37,844 nt of DNA, taken from positions 1 through 37,844 of the forward strand of contig CAYUXI010000018.1 of NCBI GenBank assembly GCA_964448855.1, written 5' to 3'. The notes under the pieces were generated by a model, which saw only the letters and a list, made by a program, of their open reading frames with translations, searched no databases and was not told the DNA's origin. The DNA comes from QAMX01 sp964448855 (GTDB lineage Bacteria > Bacillota > Clostridia > Oscillospirales > QAMX01). Shown in pieces: positions 1 to 6,642 of this stretch (positions are counted from its first letter, which is position 1; each line of letters opens with the position of its first letter). The translations under genes were made by a program, and so were the position numbers.

Positions 1-119
1 CATACTCCCGCCGAAGTTTTCAGAAAAAGTGTTGCACTTGCTTGACAATCTGCCGAGCCAAGGCGTGTGGAGAAGCTGGCTGCTACGAATGCATCGCCCA
101 ACCTTCCCTAAATGACAAA

Positions 120-248
120 AGCTCCCTCTGCCTGAGGGAGAGAAGACTGTTGCTGAGTGCGCACCTACGACCGTAGTGGTTCCACACGCAACGGCAATCC
201 CTCCGGCACGGCTTCGCCGCACCACCTCCCTCTTGCACAAGGGAGGCT
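120..248. repeat. Dispersed intergenic repeat, left copy
   Basis: This gene-free stretch carries modules that recur at the right end of the window: a CTCCCTCTGCCTGAGGGAG hairpin near 131-149, and a block of about 55 bp at 192-247 (GGCAATCC, a GCC-rich centre, then TTGCACAAGGGAGG). Close relatives lie at 37081-37248, 37453-37507 and 37677-37844. It looks like a non-autonomous dispersed repeat. I see no coding potential in 1-319; the open frame here has no ribosome site and runs into perR. Confidence 0.6.
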
Positions 249-319
249 CGTGTGCGTACCGCTGTCGGCGGCTGCGCCTCCGGTCATCGAAAAAAATCCA
301 AAAAAATTCCGCCGACCTC

Positions 320-347
320 TTGACATTTCCGGAAAGTGTGGTATAAT
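320..347 (+). promoter_or_regulatory. perR promoter
   Basis: The -35 box is TTGACA (320-325) and the -10 box TATAAT (342-347), with a 16-nt spacer and a TGTGG extended -10. The -10 overlaps ATAATATTAT (343-352), which resembles a PerR box lacking its central base. A second inverted repeat, CAGTAA-N9-TTACTG (353-373), lies just downstream. Both suit autorepression; binding is inference. Confidence 0.75.
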
Positions 348-397
348 ATTATCAGTAACGATTCCTATTACTGTTTATTGTCTCCGGGAGGTGATTC

Positions 398-802
398 ATG
401 AGACACTCTCAACAGCGCGACATCATCCTTCGTGTTCTGCGCAGTTCGACTGCGCACCCGACAGCCGAACAGATTTACGAAGCGGTTCGCGCCATTTTGC
501 CCAACGTCAGCCTCGGCACCGTTTATCGCAACATTCGTCAGCTTTCCGAGAACGGCGACATTCTGACGCTGGAAACCGAAGACACCCGCATCCACTACGA
601 CGGCAACACCGCGCCGCACCGGCACTTTGTTTGCAGCCGATGTCACCGGATTCTGGATTTGTTTTGTGAATTCCCCATCCCCGCCGCGCTGCAGGATCAG
701 GGCTTCCGTGTAGAAAGCGAAAAATGCATTTACTACGGCCTCTGCCCCGACTGCGCAGCGATTGAACCTACCGACCTGTCCGATGACAGGAATCCCGCCT
801 GA
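398..802 (+). CDS. perR: Fur-family peroxide-responsive repressor (PerR-like)
   Basis: This is a 134-residue Fur-family metalloregulator expected to repress peroxide-defence genes and to be inactivated by metal-catalysed oxidation. The N-terminal winged helix (about 1-65) is followed by a dimerisation and metal domain. Two CxxC pairs, C79/C82 and C116/C119, fit the structural zinc site. The residues matching the Bacillus PerR regulatory site are all present: H20, D68, H74, H76 and D87. The aspartate at the last position, rather than glutamate, favours PerR over Fur. A GGGAGGTG ribosome site precedes the ATG. The gene lies 47 nt upstream of reverse rubrerythrin, a classic PerR target, and the two are probably co-transcribed. 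The metal actually sensed cannot be read from sequence. Confidence 0.88.
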   Translation: MRHSQQRDIILRVLRSSTAHPTAEQIYEAVRAILPNVSLGTVYRNIRQLSENGDILTLETEDTRIHYDGNTAPHRHFVCSRCHRILDLFCEFPIPAALQDQGFRVESEKCIYYGLCPDCAAIEPTDLSDDRNPA

Positions 803-849
803 GCATTCTATTTTTACTAATTTTGATTCATATTAAAGGAGATATTGTC

Positions 850-1392
850 ATGAAAAAGTTTGTTTGTTCCGTTTGTGGTTACGTTCACGAAGGCGACTCC
901 GCCCCGGCATCCTGCCCGCAGTGCAAAGCCCCTGCATCCAAGTTCAAGGAAGAATCCGGTTCGATGAGCTGGGCCGCTGAGCACACCGTCGGTGTCGCTG
1001 CCGGTGTTGCACCGGAAATCCTCGAAGGTCTGCGCCAGAACTTCAACGGCGAATGCACCGAAGTCGGTATGTACCTGGCCATGGCTCGCGTCGCGCACAG
1101 AGAAGGCTATCCGGAAATCGGCCTGTACTGGGAAAAAGCCGCCTATGAAGAAGCGGAGCACGCCGCCAAGTTTGCCGAACTGCTCGGCGAAGTCGTCACC
1201 GATTCGACCAAGAAGAATCTGGAGCTGCGCGTTGCCGCTGAAAACGGCGCAACACAGGGCAAGGTCGATCTGGCCAAGCTCGCCAAGGATGCCGGTCTGG
1301 ACGCCATCCACGACACCGTCCACGAAATGGCTCGCGACGAAGCCCGCCACGGCAAGGCGTTCAAGGGTCTGCTGGAGAGATACTTCGGCTAA
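850..1392 (+). CDS. Reverse rubrerythrin (N-terminal rubredoxin domain)
   Basis: This 180-residue non-heme iron protein reduces hydrogen peroxide and oxygen in anaerobes. The domain order is reversed relative to classical rubrerythrin. A rubredoxin-like iron site (C6, C9, C22, C25) comes first, then a ferritin-like four-helix diiron domain with the EExxH-type motifs EEAEH and DEARH. That order is typical of the clostridial reverse rubrerythrins controlled by PerR. I chose the ATG at 850, because AAAGGAG sits 7 nt upstream; the in-frame ATG at 823 has no ribosome site. No promoter is evident in the 47-nt gap after perR, so a perR-rubrerythrin operon is likely. Electron donors are not encoded nearby. 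Confidence 0.92.
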   Translation: MKKFVCSVCGYVHEGDSAPASCPQCKAPASKFKEESGSMSWAAEHTVGVAAGVAPEILEGLRQNFNGECTEVGMYLAMARVAHREGYPEIGLYWEKAAYEEAEHAAKFAELLGEVVTDSTKKNLELRVAAENGATQGKVDLAKLAKDAGLDAIHDTVHEMARDEARHGKAFKGLLERYFG

Positions 1393-1578
1393 GCAGGGCT
1401 CCCATCGTCGAATTTTCAACTGGGAAAGGCGAGCTGCGGTATCCGCGAGCTTCTGCCAAAAACGGAACTACGCGACCGGAAGCCTGTGATCACTTGACAG
1501 GTCTGCCGAGCTGCACCTTCAGCCACCCATCTGTAATCGAAGCCCGCCGATGCGGGTTGAACGAAGTCTGAACGTCCA

Positions 1579-1602
1579 CCCTCCCCGCTCCGGCGGGGAG
1601 GG
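1579..1602 (+). repeat. GC-rich palindromic hairpin downstream of rubrerythrin
   Basis: The arms CCCTCCCCGC and GCGGGGAGGG form a 10-bp stem around TCCG, followed by TTTATT. The uridine run is poor, so this is either a weak terminator for perR-rubrerythrin or a small dispersed palindrome. The rest of 1393-1684 shows nothing else I can name. Confidence 0.5.
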
Positions 1603-1684
1603 TTTATTCGAGCACATCGTTGCCGTGCGTCCCGTCCGGGCAACCGCGGCAAGGCACCCGGGCGTTTCTGCCGGTGAAAAAAGT

Positions 1685-1719
1685 GGGAGCAGGATGATTG
1701 TCCTGCTCCCGCTTTTTTT
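1685..1719. terminator. Bidirectional intrinsic terminator
   Basis: GGGAGCAGGA and TCCTGCTCCC form a perfect 10-bp stem with a 6-nt loop. A run of seven T follows on the plus strand and a run of six T (after AC) on the minus strand. It can stop transcripts from rubrerythrin and from the convergent minus-strand genes. Confidence 0.85.
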
Positions 1720-1749
1720 GAGGGGTGTGAGGTGCTATGCATTGCAATT

Positions 1750-2355
1750 TTACAGTTTCAACAGCTGCTGTTTTTTGGCGTCGAATTCTTCCTCTGTAAT
1801 AACGCCACTGTCAAGCAATTCCCTGTACTTTTTGAGTTCATCGGCGCTGCTTTGCTGAATATTCTGCGGCACGACCTGTTCACGGTTCTTTTGGTTTTTG
1901 TTCTGCCGTTCCAAAAGAAGGTTGGAGATCGCTGCATGAACGTCGTTATTGTTTGCCATCAGAGCAAATTTGATCGCGCCAGATGAGGTATTCACCGCAA
2001 TGCTTTTGAACAACCCTGTGCCGACAGCAGAAATCATATCCAGAGGAAGGTCTATGCGTTTGCCAAATGCCGCTTTGCCATAAACACGCTTATCTGTGAC
2101 TGTGAGGGCGGTTTTGGAACTCCAAGCATAGAATAAACCTGCGATAATGGCAAACGGCAAGATCGTCATTGCTCCAAAATACGGAACCATACTTGTCAGA
2201 ACATAGCCCCAATCGCCGATACGATCTGCGTAGAACCCCTCACTAGTTTCGCTTGACCATACGACTGCGAAAAGCAAGAAGCCGATTAGCACGATGATTA
2301 GACTGATAAGCTTAACATTTGCCTGCTTGCCTTTGATGATGATTTTTTCTTCCAT
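1750..2355 (-). CDS. Membrane protein with PH-like and SHOCT domains
   Basis: This 201-residue protein has two hydrophobic segments, at about 15-33 and 55-77. A bacterial PH-like region (about 80-150) begins at the TALTVTDKRVYG stretch, a typical 'tells a PH domain' start. A charged linker leads to a C-terminal SHOCT motif (about 170-201) with the usual pattern of ELKKYRELLDSGVITEEEF. SHOCT domains are short oligomerisation modules often appended to membrane or phage-related proteins. The function is unknown. It is the last gene of an AT-richer minus-strand group at 1750-3076, whose base composition differs clearly from the GC-rich flanks and suggests horizontal origin. The ribosome site is AGGAGGAAAGTAAC just before the ATG. 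Confidence 0.8.
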   Translation of the reverse strand: MEEKIIIKGKQANVKLISLIIVLIGFLLFAVVWSSETSEGFYADRIGDWGYVLTSMVPYFGAMTILPFAIIAGLFYAWSSKTALTVTDKRVYGKAAFGKRIDLPLDMISAVGTGLFKSIAVNTSSGAIKFALMANNNDVHAAISNLLLERQNKNQKNREQVVPQNIQQSSADELKKYRELLDSGVITEEEFDAKKQQLLKL

Positions 2356-2391
2356 GTTACTTTCCTCCTAAAAATAATGCGATTGCTTTTT

Positions 2392-2628
2392 TCATTGCTT
2401 AACTTTCTCCTTTTTCTGAAAAGTGATTACGCGGTGTATTCTTTCTTCCACTTGGATTTTGTAGCCATACTTTTTTGCAAGTTTCGCCACAGGGGACTTT
2501 GTCCTCAGGTATCCTGTTTGAGGCATTGCTTTTTTGATCGCCATCTCGTACTGTTCCTCTGTCATCTCAAAGTTGTTTCCTTGTTTCATCAGAGATTCAA
2601 ATGAGGATAAGTCTAATTTGTTTGCCAT
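2392..2628 (-). CDS. Hypothetical small charged protein
   Basis: This is a 78-residue protein I do not recognise. It is predicted soluble, with a mixed helical N-terminal half and a basic C-terminal half ending in KKEKVKQ. I chose the ATG at 2628 because GGGGGGAG lies 4 nt upstream; the longer open frame to 2649 starts inside the previous gene. The start follows the upstream gene's stop by 11 nt, so the two are probably translated from one mRNA. It belongs to the AT-richer island. Confidence 0.6.
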   Translation of the reverse strand: MANKLDLSSFESLMKQGNNFEMTEEQYEMAIKKAMPQTGYLRTKSPVAKLAKKYGYKIQVEERIHRVITFQKKEKVKQ

Positions 2629-2639
2629 TATTCTCCCCC

Positions 2640-3038
2640 CTATGCCCATCCATTCTCATTCATCCAGTTGGTCATATATTGAATGAGGTGTCGATATTGT
2701 GCTTTGTGATTCAGGCGAGGATCTGTGTTTTTTTCGATTGTGTCAAGCAGGTTTTTGGCCATTTTAGAGTTTTTCAAAAACTCTTTTCCTCCCGATATTT
2801 CTTCAGGATGAGCCACAAGTTGATGATATCGCTCTGCATTTTCTTTCAAATGAACTCTTCTGTCAATTTCATTGAATTGTTCTTCTTTTGTAGTCATACT
2901 TTCTCCCTCTTTACTACTTAATTTCGGGCATTCCGCATCTTTTGGAATATGCCATGGACTACCCGGTTTATCCTGGCTGGCGTTTTGAATGAGACCCTTT
3001 CGACACCAGTCGTTGATGGTCGATTGTGGCATCCACAT
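2640..3038 (-). CDS. Frame-disrupted helix-turn-helix protein, with possible internal restart
   Basis: The open frame gives 132 residues. Residues 1-33 match the second half of a short helix-turn-helix domain (PQSTINDWCRKGLI), followed by the W-x-IPKDAECP wing seen in small HTH regulators. The expected first helix (IQEASEK) is encoded just upstream in another frame, at 3037-3076. One missing A in an A5 run at the junction would explain the break. An internal ATG at 2897 has a strong AGAGGGAG ribosome site. An 85-residue C-terminal protein (2640-2897) may therefore be made on its own. That part is charged and of unknown function. A perfect consensus promoter lies upstream at 3268-3296. Confidence 0.55.
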   Translation of the reverse strand: MWMPQSTINDWCRKGLIQNASQDKPGSPWHIPKDAECPKLSSKEGESMTTKEEQFNEIDRRVHLKENAERYHQLVAHPEEISGGKEFLKNSKMAKNLLDTIEKNTDPRLNHKAQYRHLIQYMTNWMNENGWA

Positions 3039-3076
3039 TTTTCAGAGGCTTCCTGTATCCCCGTTGTGTCTTCCAC
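3037..3076 (-). pseudogene. Out-of-frame 5' end of the helix-turn-helix gene
   Basis: A GTG at 3074-3076, preceded by AAGGGGTG, opens a frame reading VEDTTGIQEASEK. This resembles the first helix of the HTH domain whose second helix lies in the next frame. Adding one A to the A5 run would join the two. This is either a recent single-base indel or a sequencing error in a homopolymer. Confidence 0.45.
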
Positions 3077-3247
3077 TCTTTTTTCACCCCTTGTATATCA
3101 CAATTCGTCGTCCACCTCAAAGTTCCCGCGTTTTGTCGTTTTTCCTCCTTTTTGGGCGTGTTTTTCGTGTATTTCCCGATTTTTGCGGTGGAATTTGTCC
3201 GATGATTGGTCGGACGGTTTTCGCCGCTGGGTCGTCCTGACGAACGA

Positions 3248-3265
3248 TAGGAACTTTTCTTCCTA
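3248..3265. promoter_or_regulatory. Operator-like palindrome 1 (GGAA-N6-TTCC)
   Basis: TAGGAA and TTCCTA flank a 6-nt spacer. The site sits immediately downstream of the minus-strand -10 box, over the expected transcription start. It shares the GGAA-N6-TTCC pattern with the palindrome at 3305-3318, pointing to one dimeric regulator, most simply the divergent XRE protein. Confidence 0.55.
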
Positions 3266-3267
3266 CA

Positions 3268-3296
3268 ATTATAGCATAATACTTCCTGTTTGTCAA
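3268..3296 (-). promoter_or_regulatory. Perfect sigma-A promoter for the minus-strand HTH/SHOCT genes
   Basis: Read on the minus strand, TTGACA (3296-3291) and TATAAT (3273-3268) are separated by exactly 17 nt. Both boxes match consensus. The transcript would have a leader of about 185 nt before the GTG at 3076. GGAA-N6-TTCC palindromes flank the promoter on both sides. Confidence 0.85.
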
Positions 3297-3304
3297 CAAA
3301 AATT

Positions 3305-3318
3305 GGAATTATAATTCC
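3305..3318. promoter_or_regulatory. Operator-like palindrome 2 (GGAA-N6-TTCC)
   Basis: GGAATTATAATTCC is a perfect 14-bp palindrome just upstream of the minus-strand -35 box and 28 nt upstream of the XRE gene start. Its centre is 55 bp from that of palindrome 1, and a lone TTCCTG half-site lies between them at 3283-3288. Confidence 0.6.
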
Positions 3319-3345
3319 TATATACGATTTGCAGGAGGAAGAGAA

Positions 3346-3675
3346 ATGCTGATTTTTGACTTACGGGCGATTGGGAACCGGTTGCTGAACATTCGCAAGC
3401 GCATGGGGATGACGCAGGCGGAGGTCGCGGAGTTGGCGGGGCTGTCCGACCGCACCTACGCCGATATCGAGCGCGGCACGGTCAATATGCGCACCGAAAC
3501 CATTCTCCGGATTTGCAACGTTCTGCACATCACGCCGGACGAAGTGCTGACGGAGGAAAACACCTCGCTCAACGCCCGTCAGAACGAGCTGTGGGACAGG
3601 CTGAACGCCTGTCGCCCCAAAGACCGGGAAACGGCTTTGCAGCTCCTCTCGGTGTATCTGAAATCGTTGGAATGA
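3346..3675 (+). CDS. XRE-family transcriptional regulator
   Basis: This 109-residue protein has a Cro/CI-type helix-turn-helix at about 8-65 (MTQAEVAELAGLSDRTYADIERGT) and a short C-terminal tail that probably dimerises. AGGAGGAAGAG precedes the ATG. It is divergent from the HTH/SHOCT gene group and is the obvious candidate to bind the two GGAA-N6-TTCC palindromes in the shared promoter region. That arrangement resembles the control region of a small mobile or phage-like module. No recombinase, phage or toxin gene is seen beside it. The regulated genes are inferred from position only. Confidence 0.88.
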   Translation: MLIFDLRAIGNRLLNIRKRMGMTQAEVAELAGLSDRTYADIERGTVNMRTETILRICNVLHITPDEVLTEENTSLNARQNELWDRLNACRPKDRETALQLLSVYLKSLE

Positions 3676-3743
3676 CCGTTTTTCGTTGGTTTTTCATCTG
3701 AATCTATGTAATTTTCCACGTTTTCGACATCGGCACTCCCCCG

Positions 3744-3917
3744 GCAAGGCATTCGCATCAGCCGTGACAGGCGGGGTGAAGCACCAGCGTAGCGCGATTC
3801 CGGCGGCGTTTTCCCGTTTTGACGTCCCCCCCGCACTTCCCCACCGCAAGGCGTTCGCATCAGCCGTGACAGGCGGGGCGAAGTACCTACGTGGCGCGAT
3901 TTCGGCGGCGATTTTCC
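3744..3917. repeat. Two-copy direct repeat of about 71 bp
   Basis: Copies at 3744-3814 and 3846-3917 share a start GCAAGGC(A/G)TTCGCATCAG, a central CGTGACAGGCGGGG and an end GGCGGCG-TTTTCC, with a few substitutions. The period is 102 bp. No conserved protein is encoded; the open frames crossing it are compositional. It looks like another short interspersed repeat family. Confidence 0.7.
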
Positions 3918-4030
3918 AGAGCATTCTGCAAACAGAGCGCCCCGCAGGGTCGCGAAACCGCTCGGGGCACTTGCGTATGGCTCCGTGTCTACCAACTTTC
4001 CTTCCTTATAATATATAGCAATCCACAGCA

Positions 4031-4072
4031 AAAACGGCGTGCGCCTCGATCTCCAAGGGCGCACGCCGTTTT
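4031..4072. terminator. Strong hairpin with 15-bp stem
   Basis: AAAACGGCGTGCGCC pairs perfectly with GGCGCACGCCGTTTT around a 12-nt loop, with CTGTTTTTT following. It reads as a terminator on either strand. It lies 355 bp after the XRE stop codon. Confidence 0.75.
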
Positions 4073-4081
4073 CTGTTTTTT

Positions 4082-4121
4082 CCGAAGAGTTGCGGTTTGT
4101 AACCGCAACTCTTCGGGTTTT
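4082..4121 (+). terminator. Second strong hairpin, 16-bp stem
   Basis: CCGAAGAGTTGCGGTT pairs perfectly with AACCGCAACTCTTCGG around TGT, followed by GTTTTT. It stands 9 bp after the preceding hairpin, so this is a tandem terminator block insulating the XRE side from the downstream cluster. Confidence 0.75.
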
Positions 4122-4189
4122 TGGTGGCGATTGCGGTTTTGTGGTGCGATACGGTAAAGGGATGGGAGTGTGTCAAGTGATCAGTGATA

Positions 4190-4800
4190 CGTGATCAATG
4201 TCGAGTGTGAGGTGCGTGGGCGAGGGCGAGGTACGGCGCGGGTGGTGCGGGGACGAGGTGCAAGGTACGGCGCGGGTGGTGTGGGGTAAGGCAGAGGGGC
4301 GAGGGCGAGGTGCGGCGCAGGTGGTGTGGGTGGTGTGGGGTGAGGTGCGGCGCGGGTGCTGTGGGGTGAGGCAGAGGGGTGGAAATGTAAAGTGATAAGT
4401 GATCAGTGTTGAGTGTGGTGGAGGAGACACGGCGCGGATGGGGTGGTGTGAAGAGGACGCGGTACGCGGGGCGCGGGTGCTGTGGGGGTGTGACAGAGGG
4501 GAGGTGCGGTTGGGCAGTGTCCGGTGTGGCGTGGTGCGAGGTGCAAGGTACGGCGCGGGTGCTGTGGGTGTGTGGCGTGGTAAGGTGCGGGGGTGACGTG
4601 CGGGGTGAGGTGCAGGGTGGAAATGTAAAGTGATAAGTGATCAGTGTTGAGTGTGGTAGAGGAGACACGGCGCGGATGGGGTGGTGTGAAGAGGACGCGG
4701 TACGCGGGGCGCGGGTGGTGTGGGGGGCAGAGGGGCGCGGTTGGGCAGTGTCCGGTGTGGCGTAGTGAGGTGCGGGATGACGGGCGCGGAGTTTCGTCAG
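4190..4800. repeat. G-rich, C-poor low-complexity repeat tract
   Basis: The plus strand is dominated by GGTG, GCGGG and GTGGGG words with very few C runs. Within it, 4381-4488 and 4619-4726 are direct repeats of 108 bp with about two mismatches, each starting GGAAATGTAAAGTGATAAG. A second shared block (GCGGTTGGGCAGTGTCC and onward) is at 4506-4532 and 4737-4763. Minus-strand frames across it read as Pro/His/Thr-rich protein, but have no family signature or ribosome site, and I treat them as artefacts of composition. No gene is supported between 3676 and 4960. Confidence 0.8.
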
Positions 4801-4865
4801 ATTGCACAAAAAAACGTTGCGAATTTGTTCGATCTGCCGAAATTTCGGCGGTGTTGCGAAATTGA

Positions 4866-4894
4866 TTGACAAATGATCAAAAACGTGGTATTGT
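4866..4894 (+). promoter_or_regulatory. Promoter of the RiPP cluster
   Basis: TTGACA (4866-4871) and TATTGT (4889-4894) are spaced by 17 nt, with TGG before the -10 as in other promoters of this window. The leader to the maturase start would be about 60 nt. This AT-rich promoter begins right after the G-rich repeat tract. Confidence 0.75.
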
Positions 4895-4960
4895 ATAGGT
4901 ATAAACAGTCGTTCTGTTCCGTTCGCGGCTATCACAGTCGTATTGAAAGGAGAATATGTT

Positions 4961-6343
4961 TTGCCGAAATATTGTGACTTCAAGTTATCCAGGTACAACT
5001 ACTGGATGCCGGGCGAAAACGGAACGTTGATTTTTTTCAATCATCTGTACCAGCAGCTGTGCAAATTCCCCGCGGCCTTTGCCGACAGAATCCAGCAATG
5101 CATCTCGGCCACGCAAGCAGGTTCTCCCGCGGAGGTGGAGGATCCCCTCGTCTTTCAGGAGCTGTGCAGCAGACAAGCGATTTTCCCGGTGAAGTACGAC
5201 GAGGAAGCTGTTTCGAACCTGCATTACATGAACGAAATCACAAAGAATTCGCTCTGTTTCATTATTTACCCGACTTTGGCGTGCAATTTTCGCTGCCCGT
5301 ACTGTTATCAGGATCACGAGCCGATGAGTATGTCGGCAGAAACTGCCAACAGCATCGTATCTTATGTCCGAAAAAATATCACAAAATACCGGGAGCTTCA
5401 TGTGGCCTGGTTTGGCGGAGAGCCGCTCCTGCGATTGGATTTGATTCAATCCATGTCCCAGGCCTTGATGGACATTTGCCACAAAAGGAATCGACTGTAT
5501 ACGAGCGCCATCACGACCAACGGCTATTTTTTGAACCGGGACGTTTTTATGACGCTCTACCGCTGCAACGTCCGCAAATTTGCCGTGACGATTGACGGGC
5601 TGGCCGAAGTGCATGATCGGCAGCGATTCACAGCAGACGGGAAAGGCAGCTTCGACCGAATTATTTCCAATTTGCTGGAAATCAAGACCATTTCGCCCAA
5701 TTTGAAGTTCGAATTGAACATTCGCTCCAACGTTTCAAAGGAAGGGCTGCAAACGTTGGCACCCTATGTGCAGTATATGAGCGACCTGTTCGCCGATGAT
5801 GATCGCTTCTGTTTCAGCTTTCGGCCGGTCTATGATTGGGGCGGCGACACCATTTCGTCCTTTCGGGAGCATTTGCTGGACGATTTTGTCGGATGTCAGA
5901 ATTTATACGACCTGCTGTATCGGCTGGGTGCGCCCATGAATTACTATCAGCACTACGAGGAGCTGATGAACTGTTCCATTTGCTATGCCAGCAGAGAGCA
6001 TACCTTTGCCGTCGAGCCGGATGGACGGTTGTCGAAATGCACCTCAGCCAACCGCGAAGCGGAGAATTATTTTGTCGGTTCAATCGACCCCGCTGGTCAT
6101 ATGCAGCTCGATTCGAATCTGGTTGCCCAGTGGTCCAGCCCCTACTGCGATCAGACGTCGTGCGGGGACTGCTTCTTTGAAGCCAGCTGTCATCGCAATT
6201 TCTGTGTATTGGACAAGGTTTTGAAGGGCTCCCAGCAGAAAAAATGCCCCGGCGGAAAGCTGTATATTCGGGAATATCTCCGGCTTCTGGATCAAAACAA
6301 CAGCCGATATCGTTATATCGAAGAAGTGCAGATGGAGCGATAA
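4961..6343 (+). CDS. ccpM: Radical SAM/SPASM maturase for Cys-rich peptide
   Basis: This 460-residue enzyme is expected to use S-adenosylmethionine and iron-sulfur clusters to install thioether or similar crosslinks in the precursor encoded 300 bp downstream. The SAM cluster motif is C108-x3-C112-x2-C115 (CNFRCPYC), with GGEP at about 152-155. The C-terminal third (about 338-429) is a cysteine-rich SPASM domain (C360, C396, C401, C404, C410, C415, C429) that should bind auxiliary clusters. I chose the TTG at 4961: AAAGGAG (4946-4952) lies 8 nt upstream, and the TTG at 4943 has none. The ACP-like gene follows after 3 nt. From memory, the gene set matches the CcpM family of CLI_3235-type systems (TIGR04068). 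The exact crosslink chemistry is unknown. Confidence 0.88.
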   Translation: MPKYCDFKLSRYNYWMPGENGTLIFFNHLYQQLCKFPAAFADRIQQCISATQAGSPAEVEDPLVFQELCSRQAIFPVKYDEEAVSNLHYMNEITKNSLCFIIYPTLACNFRCPYCYQDHEPMSMSAETANSIVSYVRKNITKYRELHVAWFGGEPLLRLDLIQSMSQALMDICHKRNRLYTSAITTNGYFLNRDVFMTLYRCNVRKFAVTIDGLAEVHDRQRFTADGKGSFDRIISNLLEIKTISPNLKFELNIRSNVSKEGLQTLAPYVQYMSDLFADDDRFCFSFRPVYDWGGDTISSFREHLLDDFVGCQNLYDLLYRLGAPMNYYQHYEELMNCSICYASREHTFAVEPDGRLSKCTSANREAENYFVGSIDPAGHMQLDSNLVAQWSSPYCDQTSCGDCFFEASCHRNFCVLDKVLKGSQQKKCPGGKLYIREYLRLLDQNNSRYRYIEEVQMER

Positions 6344-6346
6344 GAT

Positions 6347-6628
6347 ATGAGTATTCAAGAAATTCGAGAAAAACTGCGTTTTGCCTTGATCAATGAAGGC
6401 ATTTATGTCGATGACGACGATGCAGCGATCTCGGAATATCTCCCGGATTCTCTGGCTTTCGTCTCGCTGATCGTGCAGATTGAATGCCAGCTGGATATCG
6501 AGCTGCCCGATGAAATCATCAACTGGGAAAAGCTCGGCTCCGTCAACAGTCTGACACTGTATCTCGACGAGCTCATCCGTGCAAATGCTGCGCTCCATCC
6601 GGGCGCAACGCCGACAAAATCCGTTTGA
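6347..6628 (+). CDS. Acyl-carrier-like protein of peptide maturation system
   Basis: This 93-residue protein resembles acyl or peptidyl carrier proteins. A DSL motif places the candidate phosphopantetheine serine at S35, followed by the helix FVSLIVQIECQLDIELPDE typical of carrier domains. It starts 3 nt after the radical SAM stop and 14 nt before the precursor, so all three are tightly linked. ACP-related proteins are a known but poorly explained part of clostridial Cys-rich peptide clusters (TIGR04069, from memory). Because the serine is retained, loading with an acyl or aminoacyl group is possible. No phosphopantetheinyl transferase or adenylating enzyme is present in the cluster, so the substrate is unknown. 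Confidence 0.82.
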   Translation: MSIQEIREKLRFALINEGIYVDDDDAAISEYLPDSLAFVSLIVQIECQLDIELPDEIINWEKLGSVNSLTLYLDELIRANAALHPGATPTKSV

Positions 6629-6642
6629 AAGGGTGACGAACG

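Noticed and set aside
157..669. 170-codon plus-strand frame ahead of perR
   Set aside because: It runs through a dispersed repeat, the perR promoter and the perR gene in another frame.
3579..4064. 161-codon minus-strand frame with internal repeats
   Set aside because: It crosses the XRE gene, a DNA direct repeat and a terminator hairpin; the protein repeat only reflects the DNA repeat.
4381..4726. Diversity-generating template/variable repeat pair
   Set aside because: The copies are not in coding sequence, differ at only about two sites with no adenine bias, and no reverse transcriptase is present.
4195..4998. 267-codon minus-strand frame, Pro/His/Thr-rich
   Set aside because: It follows the G-rich repeat tract, has no ribosome site or family signature, and overlaps the RiPP promoter and maturase start.
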